Source: Saccoglossus kowalevskii (lineage: Eukaryota > Hemichordata > Enteropneusta > Harrimaniidae). Taken from it: a stretch of 23,664 nt of DNA. Where the stretch lies: the NCBI RefSeq assembly GCF_000003605.2, contig NW_003121914.1, positions 131,544 through 155,207 on the forward strand, given 5' to 3'. Below the pieces are notes generated by a model, which worked only from the letters and a program-made list of their open reading frames with translations, ran no database searches and was not told the DNA's origin. Of the stretch, positions 1-11,309 are shown piece by piece (the first letter of the stretch is position 1; each line of letters starts with the position of its first letter). A program made the position numbers and the translations under genes.

Positions 1-171
1 TTTCACTCTATGCGAAAACAGTTAATTCCTGAGTATTTTTGGCATCTTCCCAATCCAGAAAAATATTACAGTCTAATGCGCTCAAAATCAGCAAAGGTAC
101 TACGTAATCTTTGTAAATTTCTACATAAAGCATTCAACCTTAGAAGGGAGTTTTCGTTACTATCGGTATAA
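1..171 (+). CDS. C-terminal end of an unidentified gene (5' partial)
   Basis: Frame 1 is open from the first base for 56 codons and ends in two consecutive TAA stops (169-174). The peptide runs FHSMRKQLIPEYFWHLPNP, then a basic, helix-like stretch rich in K, R and L, ending REFSLLSV. It is rich in aromatic and charged residues and does not look like random AT-rich translation. Two AATAAA signals 114-126 bases after the stop fit a terminal exon with a short 3' UTR. I see no convincing polypyrimidine acceptor inside the stretch, so the exon probably starts left of the window. I do not recognise the family. A chance open frame of this length is possible, so the call rests on the combination of frame, double stop and poly(A) signals. 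Confidence 0.45.
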   Translation, partial: FHSMRKQLIPEYFWHLPNPEKYYSLMRSKSAKVLRNLCKFLHKAFNLRREFSLLSV

Positions 172-284
172 TAATTTTGTTATGTATATATATGTATTTT
201 ACAATTTCTGTACATTCTCCAGTGCTTATGTATTGTTTTGTTTTTTTGTTATGTATAGTCATATGGGCATGTGGCCTAAAAGAC

Positions 285-297
285 AATAAACAATAAA
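285..297 (+). terminator. Tandem polyadenylation signals
   Basis: AATAAA occurs at 285-290 and again at 292-297, followed by an A-rich run. They sit 114-126 bases after the stop codon of the open frame ending at 171, a normal distance for a short 3' UTR. In AT-rich DNA such hexamers also occur by chance. Confidence 0.4.
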
Positions 298-494
298 AAA
301 ACAGTTCATAAATCGAAAGAATATTCTTTGTAATATTTGCGTCTTGTGAAACAAAAATTAAAACCCTTTGAGCTCTATGAATTCTGTAATTTATATAAAT
401 CATATGATTCTATAACAAAGGTCGCCATTTCTGAGAAGAGACTGCCACACCTGGGTTAAAACTGAAACCAAACAGGTCAATCTTTGGAAACCCA

Positions 495-502
495 TGACGT
501 CA
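495..502. promoter_or_regulatory. CRE-like palindrome TGACGTCA
   Basis: This is a perfect 8-bp match to the cAMP response element bound by CREB/ATF bZIP factors. It is one of five perfect copies in the window. Function is inferred from the motif alone. Confidence 0.25.
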
Positions 503-671
503 CATGATCTGCCTGAGATCACGTAATTGGAAATTGACGATATTTTGCGGTGATATTCATAAATTATTCAGTAAGCATCTTTGGAGTATACTGTTAAACT
601 GCCGTAATTTCAACACGTAAGGTGTACATGTTCTAGGGCTGTTATAGCGTATGACTTGTACTTTTTGCATG

Positions 672-679
672 TGACGTCA
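672..679. promoter_or_regulatory. CRE-like palindrome TGACGTCA
   Basis: This is a second perfect CRE palindrome, 177 bp after the first, in the same intergenic stretch. Function is inferred from the motif alone. Confidence 0.25.
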
Positions 680-1224
680 CGAATGCGTCCTACACTCTGT
701 TCTACGTGTTTAGAGGTATAAGGGACTGTTGAAAAGGCACCAGTACGACCAATAATATTTAAACTAGGGTGTTCGACTCATCAAACGTGCAATGGGCTTA
801 TCTCATTTAAATTCTAGTAAATAGTATCCTGAACGAAATTCACAAACCCAAATAATCGTGTTCTGACCAATTCTAATTGCTCTGTTGATTTTCTGTGAAA
901 ATACATAGACTCGTATTTCTATTGTCTAGTGACTGAATGAAACAAATATAACTCTGAACCAAACTAAAATCGGCAGAAGCAACCGAGAGAAAGTACCCCG
1001 GTATAATTACAGTTACTTGTTTAATCACTTAACACCAGACATTTAGACCCCTTAACTCGACATAATAAGGCATTAGCTCACCGCAATATAGTGTTTTTTT
1101 CAAATTAAAACGGACAATTGGAAATCCATATTTATATATAATAACACACTTCACTTCTTAACAACTAAGGCTACGTTGAAATGTCGTATTCATTATAGTC
1201 TTTATTACTATAAGTGGAAATATG

Positions 1225-1349
1225 TATTTAAATATCACGTGATGTAGGCCAGATTGGAGAGATTAAATGAATTGAAGTATTAGTTGTGAGCGTTGGTCAT
1301 GGACGTACACTAGCGGCGTTCACATTGTGCGTCGGGTAAGCATTCTCAG
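1225..1349 (+). promoter_or_regulatory. Possible promoter and non-coding first exon
   Basis: A TATA-like TATTTAAATAT (1225-1235) is followed at once by the palindrome ATCACGTGAT (1234-1243), which contains an E-box. About 110 bp further on there is a near-perfect donor, CTCAG|GTAAGT, with the exon end at 1349. The ATG at about 1299 in between meets a stop after three codons, so such an exon would be 5' UTR. It could belong to the mosaic gene starting at 15674, across a 14-kb intron, or to a gene I cannot see. This is inference from motifs only. Confidence 0.2.
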
Positions 1350-2487
1350 GTAAGTGAAATATTTAGTAGTCAGTCAACGGAGTCAAAGAATATAGTAAAA
1401 TGCGCCAACCTTTCAGACTAACTGCAACAAACTGAAAACGTTGATATTACAAACATCGTCAGATTTTTGTTTCTTTTACACGCGACTTCATCGGATACAT
1501 GGAACTGGCATTTAGGCGCAGAAACTCTCTCGTTAGATTGTCTTTTCCACTGCAGTGTTACGATTGCGTGTTTACACGGCACGCGTCTTTAGTTAAAACG
1601 TGGAGAGTTTCCTAAATTGTGTTTTCTGTACTCTGAAATATACACGAATAGTGTCAATCTATGCGGTCAGGAATTCTAAAATGAGATTTCGTTATTATCT
1701 GAGCTGTATAGCCATTAATATGTTGAATATAGTGCAAGTAACCCTCGGTGGTAGACTACTCTATTATAATAATATGAGTTGATTTTAATACAACGCATTG
1801 TACTACCGTAAATTGAAATAACGGCTTGCTATACAGCGATATATTCTCTTTAATTACATCTATCCTACCGGGATACAATATTCACAAATCCGATACACGC
1901 GGAGAGAAATTGTGTTTTATAACAGTAGCATTTTCCGACAATAGAAAAAGCCAATCAATTATGGTATAGTAAACCAGGCTACATTTTGCCGTAATAATAA
2001 CTCGATTTTATAAGTATCTGACGAAATATCACCGCACACACAAATCGTAGATCCATACGTCAGCTCTGAGGTTGAACCCTTGCAGTTTCTTCAAATATAA
2101 GTGTAATTTGAGTTTCCTTTTTGACAGTTCTATGATATTATTTTCTCATCATTGTATAAATCACAGTGCTGTTGTATATAAACTAATTGCACAGCCGTAA
2201 AAAAAATGACGGGATGTCATTCATCCATTAATTTACTTTATGTCAGTCTGCGCGAAAACCCCGGTTTTGCTAATACGTTCTACGGAACAGGTCAGCGAAG
2301 ACGTCCAGTACTTATTCATCAATTACGTTTGTTGCCATGGTAAATGCCAGTCATTCTTTTACAAATTATTATTATATAATTATACAAGTTTATTAGTATG
2401 AGGTCGCCGAATGAACGAAGACGGTGTTTCGGTCGCATCGACCGCTGACACGATTATACGGAGAGGTCAATACAATTGCGTACTGAG
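1350..2487. other. No gene seen
   Basis: Open frames here are short and low in complexity. The only motif I would mark is an RFX X-box-like site at 2331-2344. Confidence 0.5.
2331..2344 (+). promoter_or_regulatory. RFX X-box-like motif
   Basis: GTTGCCATGGTAAA matches the RFX consensus GTNRCC-N(0-3)-RGYAAC except for its last base. RFX factors drive ciliary and other genes in animals. No gene lies next to it, so function is unproven. Confidence 0.25.
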
Positions 2488-2576
2488 CGACTGACTAACT
2501 GACTCACCAGCCGACTAAATAACTGACTGACTGATTGACTGACATACTGAATGACTGACTGACTGTCTGTCTGCCT
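2488..2576. repeat. Degenerate (ACTG)n microsatellite
   Basis: Repeated GACT/ACTG tetranucleotides run through this stretch with scattered substitutions, drifting to CTGT/CTGC units at the right end. The array abuts the fold-back element that begins about 65 bp later. Confidence 0.8.
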
Positions 2577-2640
2577 GGGTGTATACGGTATATCCAATTT
2601 TATTAACAACTCAGTTTAATGGATTCGTACATGAAGCCCA

Positions 2641-2912
2641 GCACTGTAAAACGTGTAGATATGGCCATAGCTCTTTTTGTGTCTGTCTTTTGTCCCTGTA
2701 ATGGTATTTTAGTAATTTCTGATACTTTTGGTGTCCTTGAGTTGTTATTTTTGGATATTGAAATATTATCGGCACAGAAGACTTGCTCCTCCCATAGACT
2801 TGCGTGACACAAACGTGCGACGCCAATGCCATCGCAAATAACAATCGATAAAAGTACACCATTTCTTCGTAGCACGCAATTGAAACTACCACCAATCGGT
2901 AGCTTGTTTATT
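2641..2912 (+). repeat. Left arm of a long inverted repeat (fold-back element)
   Basis: This segment is closely similar to the reverse complement of 3420-3697. Matching landmarks include TAAAACGTG, CATAGCTCTT, TTGTGTC, GGTATTTTAGT, TTTGGTGTCCTT, CCATAGACTTGCGT, CACAAACGT and CGACGCCAA, all in the same order. Divergence is substantial, with many substitutions and small indels, so this is an old pair. The weak open frames over it on both strands are by-products of the repeat. Confidence 0.75.
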
Positions 2913-3419
2913 AAATAAATGTACTACCCAGCGCGAAAACAACGACAAAAATGATCGTTTGATCGTTTTCTGAGATTTAGGACGCTAAACCGTACGTAAC
3001 TCTAGTGACAGCCATTTTTTTGGCCAAATTACGTCACTGTATTAGAAACCCTCTTCGGAAAAAAACCCAAATGAAACGCCAGGAAATGGTTGTCTGCTAC
3101 TATCGGCAGTTTGTTATGGATCACTTGGTATTACTGTTGTTGTCTATTTGCGTGGAAAAACACTTTTTTGTACATTTCTCGCAAAAGACTGTGGGCGGTA
3201 TAGTATACACGCACATCTAAGCAGACGACATGATGTTCGCTTTATTGGAGTATCCATCGGGAATCATCGTTCTCTATGCCGAGACAGCGCTTCCTGTGAC
3301 GACACCGTGACAGCGATCGGGAATACCTACTCCAGTGACGTCATATTGTCCTCGTTCTACGTTCTAGCTGCCACCGGAGTTACGGGTGGTTCGGAACACT
3401 GTTCTTACTTTGGTGGGAG
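2913..3419. mobile_element. Central part of the fold-back element
   Basis: About 500 bp separates the two inverted arms. It contains a CRE palindrome (3336-3343) and short open frames, but nothing that reads like a transposase. Together with the arms (2641-3697) it fits a non-autonomous fold-back or MITE-like DNA element. The outer ends are blurred and I could not define a target-site duplication. Confidence 0.4.
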
Positions 3420-3697
3420 CTCAATAAACATATTATCGATTGAGGATAGTTTCGATGTTGTGATGCGGCAAAATATTCTGCTTTTGTCAACTTTTATTTG
3501 CTATACTGTTTGGCGTCGAACGTTTGTGTTACGCAAGTCTATGGAAGGAACCATAGCTCTTCTGTGTCGATAAAATCCTAATATCTAAATACAACAAATT
3601 TAAGGACACCAAATGTATCAGACATGACTAAAATACCTTCACAAAGATTAAAGACCGACACAAGAAGAGCTATGGGCCCACAGCTATAAAACGTGAC
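3420..3697 (-). repeat. Right arm of a long inverted repeat (fold-back element)
   Basis: This is the reverse-complement partner of 2641-2912. Reading its minus strand gives the same ordered landmarks, from TAAAACGTG at the outer end to GTTTATT at the inner end. The open frame that runs into it from 3148 ends inside the arm and shows no protein-like pattern. Confidence 0.75.
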
Positions 3698-6130
3698 GTA
3701 GTAAGATATTCTTTTCGCTGTACACTCACAATAGTTCAAATCACGTTCATCATATTGGAAACATTGCGCCATATGTGTCTATTTTGAAATGCGCATACTG
3801 TGATATCAAGTAATGTAAGCTTGTTGAGTACAGTAGGTTGTTACACACGTTTTTGTTCAGTTTGCTCAATATCATGATGATTTCATTAAAGTAATGGTTG
3901 GATGGAAAAACAGTTATAATCAGTGATTTATTGTATTCAAATTTAGTTTTAAGTAGTGAACATTAGTCAGACAGTTTAGTATTTCACAAAATTGCAAATA
4001 TGAAATAATAGTTTTCAAAACAACAATATTAGCTTTTAAACACAAGACCAAATTCCAGTTGTCTGTAGACTACCCAATCCCCGCCCCGCCCACCTATGAT
4101 AGCACGCAACACGGAAACCAAAAAGCCACTTTTACTTGAAATAATTATGCAGCATTTTGAAGAATAGCCATCGAGGGTAATCGTGATAACAACATCCGCC
4201 ATTGGGTTACAATCTATACCAAGTGCTCACTTGTGCGTAATATTCCACAACACAGAGATGTTTGCGCTTGGATCTCAATTAACGCGGTATAATTCTCTGT
4301 AATAAAATTCAACCGCGTGTTTAGGTCCACAAATGTGTTTGTGCAAACTGCCGTGTTGCGATAGATGATCAATCTTGCAATTATAATGCCGTACAATAAT
4401 GAAATGACTTTTGTGTTGAACTAAACTCTATATTCAAAACTCTCCTTTGCAATTTATCGGGTAGCCTTTATTAAGATTTAATAGTTTGCTAATAACATTA
4501 CTTTGAGGGTAATTGTGGACTCAATTATATCGAATGGATGTAATTAACGAATATTGACACTGTAAATATTGCGCTAAGTATGAACGATTGGTAAAGTACA
4601 CAAGTGTAAAAGGCGACTTCTATTACATTATGAACAGTAACAATACGAAGCAAATCAATTTCAATATTTGTTCACCCTGAGGTCTAGGAGTCAATTTAAT
4701 CGGGAATGAATTTAGTAATATGTATTAAAACTGCCTCGCTAGTAACTACCATCGTATAGAAAAGGTTTTGTCGCGCCGAAAGACGAGCCAAAAGAGCACA
4801 ATATAACGAAGCACAGTAAGTAACCCGATCCTTCAATGGTAGAGCCATATCACGTTAAAATCGCCATAAAGTGATTTCGGATTTGAGTATATTGTTTGTA
4901 TTTTAAAATCTCACTTCATAACTGGGAAAAGGGTTGTTAGAATATTCATTGATCTATTGGATTATTTGAAACTTTTACAACACGTGGTATAGAAATATAT
5001 ATAACGTGGTATAGAGTATAAAATCATACATCAGGTATTAATATACATTTCATATGTAAAGAAATATTAACGGTGAATATTAGTGTTGAGTCTCAGTCTA
5101 GAATCTTGTGCTTGTGATGACGTAACATCCGGCTTCACGGAGAATATCATCTTGTCCTTTGCATCTCAATTGATAGGTGGGTGCTTTCCGTGATTATTGT
5201 CATTTTTTCATGAAATTATTGATCTACTCCGTGAAATGTCACTTTGAAATCATGAAGTAGATTACGTAACGCTTAGTTGTACAAACACATCTGTTAATAT
5301 CTTCAAATCTCCAGCGTTATTGCCACACACAGTGTGAAGGGCTGGTCTGCATGAAAACTAATTTTGAAAAGGTCAATATAAAATGTTATTGGTCTGAGAG
5401 TTTAAGTAATAATTTTTTTTTCGACGAACATAGTTGCTACTAACGATTACCTGTTATCATTGCGCGTAAATGTACATTTGGTTATTTTGATTAAAAATAA
5501 GGAATATTCTCGCCCTAAATCACAAGCAAATGAAATCATGCTTTCCAATAATATAGAAAAAAACAAACATTTTTTATTCTACAGCTCAATGTTCATAATA
5601 GTCGACATGAAATAAAAAGTGGAAACAAGAACATAAATCATTGAAAATAAGACGCTTGTACGTATATCAAGGCTAAGTTTAGTTCGTCGAAAGAAAATCT
5701 CTAACCGTATTGTATCAGCTTAACATGTTTGATCCGATTATATTACCGTATTTATTGTCACACAAATGTCCATAGAAAACGACTTCAGTTTGTATGTCGA
5801 AAACGCATGACACTTTTAAAGCGTCCATTGGTACGTTGCCATATAAATTAGGGCATATTAATATACGTATTTACTACTTACACAGAATTAACATCAATGA
5901 CAGACTTAACATTAATATAGCATAACGTCACAACACGACCACAGTGACTTCAACGCGCGAGGTTAAAGATTAGGATAGATAAAAATAACATATAAAGTAT
6001 GAATTCCCGGTGTCATCTATATCTATCTCATAGTCAACAACACCTTAGTTGCAGTGTTAGAATATGAGCCATTCGTATTCGAGATTTTGTGTGTTGGAGC
6101 AGGTATATCTGGAATAAAAACCATAATTCA
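3698..6130. other. No gene seen
   Basis: AT-rich sequence without a credible exon. It contains one small imperfect tandem duplication of ACGTGGTATAG at 4982-4992 and 5004-5014, with a period of 22 bp. A GTAAGTAA string near 4816 resembles a donor, but no exon can be supported in front of it. Confidence 0.5.
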
Positions 6131-6131
6131 A

Positions 6132-6190
6132 TCTCACTTAGCACTGATCAATACTGTACCAGTCTCACTCAGCACTGATCGATACTGTAA
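6132..6190 (+). repeat. 31-bp tandem duplication
   Basis: Two head-to-tail copies begin at 6132 and 6163. Both contain AGCACTGATC followed by ATACTGTA, with only a few differences. Because 31 is not a multiple of three, the duplication argues against the open frame at 6054-6440 being real coding sequence. Confidence 0.8.
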
Positions 6191-8140
6191 AGGACCAATT
6201 GATCTCGTTTTGTCTTTACCTCTAACTCACTTTCCGGAATTCAATGGTCATACCGAACATCTATCGTTCTCATTGAAAAAACTACGCTTGTGTAAATCGT
6301 GTGCGGTAATTAAAAGAATAATGATCTCATTATCTTGCGTTCACACCTGTTTTTTTAAGGGGAACCATGAGATGATGCCCACAATGGCACTGTCTTGTGG
6401 GCAGGCAATGTTTCGGTTGAACTGTGATAGGTATTTTTGATGGTTAAAAACCTTTCACTTAGGTAACCGGGATTCGGTCGTTTCCACGCTAGGCTGACAA
6501 AAACGCACACGAGCTCCGTTCATGTTCCCAAACGATTCTCTGCCAAGTCCCTGGTTTTCACCCGAGACAGCATTAAATCACTCTTTATTTCTTGTCACTC
6601 CTTAACCAATTACAATCAGTATAAGAGACTCCAAGGCCTTGCCTTCCAACAAACAACCAATCACATGAAAGTTTTACACATCATAATCAATTAATTACTC
6701 GTCAAGCTTTCTAGAAAAAACACTACTATATATTGTCAACACTAACTAATATTGATGGGGTAATAGTCTCGCACTAACATTCCACAAAGGTACCACCTTA
6801 GTTAAAATCGCAAACAAAATTGGTTTAGGATTACAGCTACTGTATTGTATCTTAAAAACTGCAGAGTCATAAGATGTTTTTGGTTGATTTCGACCAGCTC
6901 GCCGTCTGGTCTTGTCATTAACCTTTATCAGTATATGTCATGGCAACCACTGTCAAACTGACTGAAATATAAATCATGACAGAACAGATATTTCTGTCCT
7001 TTGTGTACTTTTTCAACCGAGAAATAATAGTCATGAAAATAAAATGTCATAATAATATACATACGCATACATGTAAGCTTGTCATGTCAGATCATGAAGC
7101 TAATCACGTTATAGCTCTATGTTAACACCATCCAGCATACTTGAAGATTATTAAACGTATATGGCTCAATAGAACATCCTAAACTCCATTAACACAATGA
7201 CCCAAATTGCGAACATCTACTTTAAATTAAAAAAAATACTTGTATACAGTTGACTGTGGCATTCGAATAAAGTTTAGGACGCCAATACATTTAAAACCAT
7301 TTACGCCGGCGCTGATAACCCTCTTAAAGGGGGACGTGTTAACATCTGTTTTCCTCTCACGCCGTTGTAAGTCGATGTCAGGGGCACAAGCACAGATGCG
7401 AATATGATATATATTCACTGCGCTAGAACATTTTAATTGTGTGCCAAGACACGATACAATATATGCAATAACCAAACTCAAATGTTTAATACTAACTGAC
7501 GCCCTGATATAAAACACTGCGTGCCATATGCTAGTTTTTGCCAATTTGCGTGAAGATATTTAATACACATTTGGCGAGGACTGCAACAAGCAATGTAACA
7601 ATGGAAACTGTTCTATTTAATGTCGATGGTTCATTAAGAATGAAATATAATGTAGAATGTGAGTATCGACAATAACAAGCGACATACAAAGCAGCACAGC
7701 AAGGACTATTCCTGTGCGTGAGTGAATTCAGATATTTTTACTTTAATTCCACGTACTTGTAAAGTCTAAAAGCACTGCCTGTCTCAATATAATTGAAACC
7801 CATGAGATTAGACACAATACAAGTTAAATCAACAAAGAACCCATGAACGCAATATTTTGTTAATGTACATGTATTGAATAAGATGTATAGTTCTGCTAAT
7901 GTTAATGTTATTAAGTATATCTCAATTATGTAACGTAATGTACGTGCGTGTTTTGGAAATTAAAGTAATTTAATTTCAACAACTACTGGGTTTAATCCAT
8001 GACCGGGTGAACTACACATAGGTCAAGGTTGGTGATTATACTTAAGTTAATTGTGAGTTGGTTGACGGGAAGTATCCCCACACTTCAGTTGAGTCGAAGC
8101 ATATAGGTACAATTTGATACGTCAGCAAAACAAACAAGCT
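6191..8140. other. No gene seen
   Basis: No exon, RNA gene or clear repeat can be supported here. Open frames such as 7227-7544 on the minus strand lack protein-like composition. Confidence 0.5.
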
Positions 8141-8144
8141 GCTC

Positions 8145-8386
8145 TGTGATTGGTCTAACGGTTACCAGGTAGTTTTTATGGTCGGATAGCCAATCAGGTA
8201 CAATCTTGTAAGTATCTTTGCATTGACTCCTACAGTGCGGTGTTTTTTTAGAGGCGACTATCGATCCAGTCCATCATAGTAGTCTGTCACTGGAACATAA
8301 TTAACTGGTAACGGGCAGGCATCAGAAACAGTCACAAGATAGATCAATCACAGTCGCTTGTAATTTACCACGAATTTATTTTATCG
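8145..8386 (+). promoter_or_regulatory. Possible promoter with CCAAT boxes and non-coding exon
   Basis: ATTGG near 8150 and CCAAT near 8190 lie 40 bp apart in opposite orientations. About 190 bp downstream is the donor TCG|GTGAGTATAA, with the exon end at 8386. No long open frame precedes it, so it would be a 5' UTR exon. It could feed the mosaic gene through the acceptor at 15640. This is a motif-based guess and competes with the candidate at 1225-1349. Confidence 0.18.
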
Positions 8387-9851
8387 GTGAGTATAATATT
8401 AAGCTTTCCCAAACATCCTGGTTGGCTGCACATCTATCAGTGAAAAAAGTGTACATACTGACCACTTGCCACATTCTTTGGATTCAGTGTTGGGAATATC
8501 GCGTCCAGTCGACGGGAACGAACAAACTGTCGATCCTGTGTGCTACCCATGTACGTGAACAAACACATCATTCTTAGCACAAAGAGCAGCAGATCGTTGC
8601 GGGGTGACTGGATAAACTGATCTAAATATTCACCAGGAAATGGGTGTCACAGCTTACGATTAACATTTTTTAATCGTAATGACCGAATAAATAATGGAAA
8701 AATGAACTGGTTCGTCTAAATTTGCCCTACATTTTTTTCTTTGAATATTTCATCACCGAACGTTTTTCTGTTTACATTTAGAAAAAAAAACGATTCGTAC
8801 ATTTCATTTGGTTTGGAGCTGACGTGGAGTTCAACAATATTGTACATAGTTTTTGATCAATCGTCTTTAAAAAATAACAGAATATTTTGCCAAAAAATAT
8901 TAGTTCAGAGATTATTATTCCAATTTGCGTATTTTCTTATACTCACATCTTTGATACTGAGATTGTGGTAGCGAACCTTCAATCATAAATGTCGACAGAA
9001 ATGAACATATGGGAAATATATTACTTGCATTGAGACGGAAAAATTGTCCAAGATTGCGTTCTCAGCCAATAATTACATGTTGGAGACTCAGTATTGCAAT
9101 CTTGCCAAGAAACTAATCGTTGGGCAGACATCGAAATTGTCACATGGACACATGGTTATTTTTCATGATTGCTTACATTTCTTACTCATTACACATTGCA
9201 GTGATTTATAAATTAATTTACGGCGGCTGTATGCCGGTACTTAATTGACTCTAATACTAACATTCACCGAGTAATAGAGCACTACTTGATACAAGCGTAT
9301 ACGTTAAGATGACGGTCCGTATATAAATATCTCAATCAAATCTCTCAGCTTATTGAAACAATTCATTGGTAAATTCCACAGCCCACGGTGGTATTTTTAG
9401 AGTTTGATTTGTACACAGTATTTTATGCTGGTTGCTTGTGGCATGTTATTGTGGGGTAAGATTCTTCGGGTGACGACAATATACACAATAGACAGCAGCT
9501 TGTTGACAGTTGAACAGATTTTTTGAAAACACTAATACAGTGATGGCAATGGTCGATTTATATAAATTCAGAATTTGGAAGTGTATCAATGACATCGTTA
9601 TCACTGGCCAATTAAGATCCGCTATGACTGGCTACTTTTCACATCCGGTCTTATGGGATTGGTCACATAATTGAGATGTATGATTGAGTGAGAGGACAAA
9701 ATGTCATCGTCTGTAATTGGTCTTATAGGGAAGACATATGATTGGATAAGATGTTGAAGGTATTATCCATAATTGTCACCATACTTGGTGATTTTGATTT
9801 TCAACAGTTATAATTGTTATATCTTTTTCGTCCCGCCACGCGGCGGATATG
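8387..9851. other. No gene seen
   Basis: AT-rich DNA without a supportable exon. Several ATTGG/CCAAT-like pentamers cluster at 9655-9745, just left of the minisatellite, but I cannot tie them to a transcript. Confidence 0.5.
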
Positions 9852-10189
9852 GTCGCCGTAGAGCACCATAGTCGTAGTGCAGCGCCACAGTCGTCTTGCA
9901 GCGTCATTGTCTTCGTGCAGCGCCACAGTCGCCGAGCAGTGTTACAGTCGTCACGCGGCACCAGTCGTCACATAGCGTCACAGTCGTCGTGAAGCGCTAT
10001 AGCCGTCATACAGTGCAAAAGTCGTCGTGAAGCGCTATGGCCGTCATACAGCGCAACAGTCGTCGTGAAGCGCTATGGCCGTCATACAGCGCAACAGTCG
10101 CCGTGAAGCGCTATAAGCGTCATACAGTGCAACAGTCGTCGCGAAGCGCTATGACCGTCATACAGCACAACAGTCGTCAGAGTATGACG
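9852..10189 (+). repeat. GC-rich minisatellite of 19-bp monomers with 38-bp higher-order units
   Basis: Seventeen head-to-tail monomers plus a partial one can be laid out, all 19 bp except one of 17 bp (9947-9963). The general form is GTCGTCGTGCAGCGCCACA. From 9983 onward two monomer types alternate, GTCGTCGTGAAGCGCTATG and GCCGTCATACAGCGCAACA, giving a 38-bp unit at 9983, 10021, 10059, 10097 and 10135. The array decays at 10173-10189. Neither 19 nor 38 is a multiple of three, so the frames crossing it (10037-10324 plus, 9776-9961 and 10082-10288 minus) are not genes. The block is CpG-rich within an AT-rich neighbourhood. Confidence 0.95.
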
Positions 10190-11097
10190 TTGTTGCGCTT
10201 TAATATTTCTACTGACATTATCTGGACATTGAGTTACGTCATGGTTAAACATTATCAGACGACAGTATATTATTTTGGTGCCTTCCATCGATCGGGCCTG
10301 AACGTAATACTAATGACAATATGAATGGCTTCAGCTCAAGTGCGTCTGATGTATTTGTTAAGAGTATCGCTTCAGAAGAAGGGCGAGTCCAATTCGATGG
10401 AGCATGCATACATTTTTAATAGCTGTTTACGATCGACTCTGTGTGTTGCCTGCATGTCTCGGAACGATACGCATGTACATGTTTTAGGCCCACGGCGTTC
10501 CACGATGAACAACCAGCACACATATTGTCACATTGATTACCTTCGTTTTAGGTTGATATTTTCACCACAGTCGTGGTTTCGTGTTTGGATAAGTTTTCAA
10601 TAGATGTTCACATGACCACCGCGTCTAATATCTATATAATAGAACATATTTCTGAATCATTTATCGTAGTGAGTTGTTATTTTTTCTATGACCCTTTATA
10701 TAATATTTATTTGTATTTTAGTTTGCATGTGTCGATTTTTTGTTTTTTCTTGTCGTTAATCAGTTCTTAAATTGGAGCCTCATACATACATCGGATTTTA
10801 ATCAGATTTAATCAGCAAAATTCCGATAAACATTGAAATAAATGTAGGTGAGTAGATGATTCAGCTACTATTTATTTAGTAGTTCTAATTAAAAGTCAGC
10901 GAATGGCATGGAAATATAATCGTAAAACAAGTTCAAACAAAAAGTTCTTGATACATGTGTAAATGAAAAAAAAAACTCGATTTAACATCGTCAACCCTTG
11001 ATCTATTGTTTCAATAGGATATTTTGCTCACAATTTTCAACGGAGATTCCTCATTTGCTGACTTACAAAATTTTGCTCACCGGATTTTGCCTACCAC
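10190..11097. other. No gene seen
   Basis: Open frames at 10325-10603 and 10573-10770 have no recognisable domain and no clear splice sites. The right part becomes AT-rich and ends at the N gap. Confidence 0.5.
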
Positions 11098-11147
11098 NNN
11101 NNNNNNNNNNNNNNNNNNNNNNNNNNNNNNNNNNNNNNNNNNNNNNN
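11098..11147. other. Assembly gap (50 N)
   Basis: Exactly 50 consecutive N. Such a round number is usually a placeholder, so the true distance across it is unknown. The apparent open frame at 10998-11309 spans the gap and has no meaning. Confidence 0.98.
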
Positions 11148-11309
11148 TTATCCAAGCTCTGTTCTAAGTGTTCAGGATTGTCACCTAATTCGATTACTAA
11201 ACAGTCAAGTGGATTTGTTTTTTTCAATTCCATTCATGTATTGTTCGGAGGTCCCACGAGTTGGAAACATCGACACAACACATACATTTCGAGTTATTTA
11301 AATACATAA

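Larger units (their letters stand above)
300..1220. other. Intergenic stretch, no gene seen
   Basis: No open frame here reads like protein. The only notable items are two TGACGTCA palindromes (495-502 and 672-679) lying between the putative gene end at 171 and the possible promoter near 1225. Confidence 0.5.

Noticed and set aside
3148..3573. 141-codon plus-strand open frame
   Set aside because: It runs into the right arm of the inverted repeat and has no protein-like pattern. It is explained by the fold-back element.
6054..6440. 128-codon plus-strand open frame
   Set aside because: It contains a 31-bp tandem duplication that is not a multiple of three. It has no domain or splice signal, and its length is within what chance allows for this window.
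10037..10324. 95-codon frame with repeated residues over the minisatellite
   Set aside because: The 19/38-bp period does not preserve the frame, so the apparent repeats in the peptide come from the DNA repeat.
10998..11309. Open frame spanning the N gap
   Set aside because: It contains unknown bases and its frame across the gap is arbitrary.
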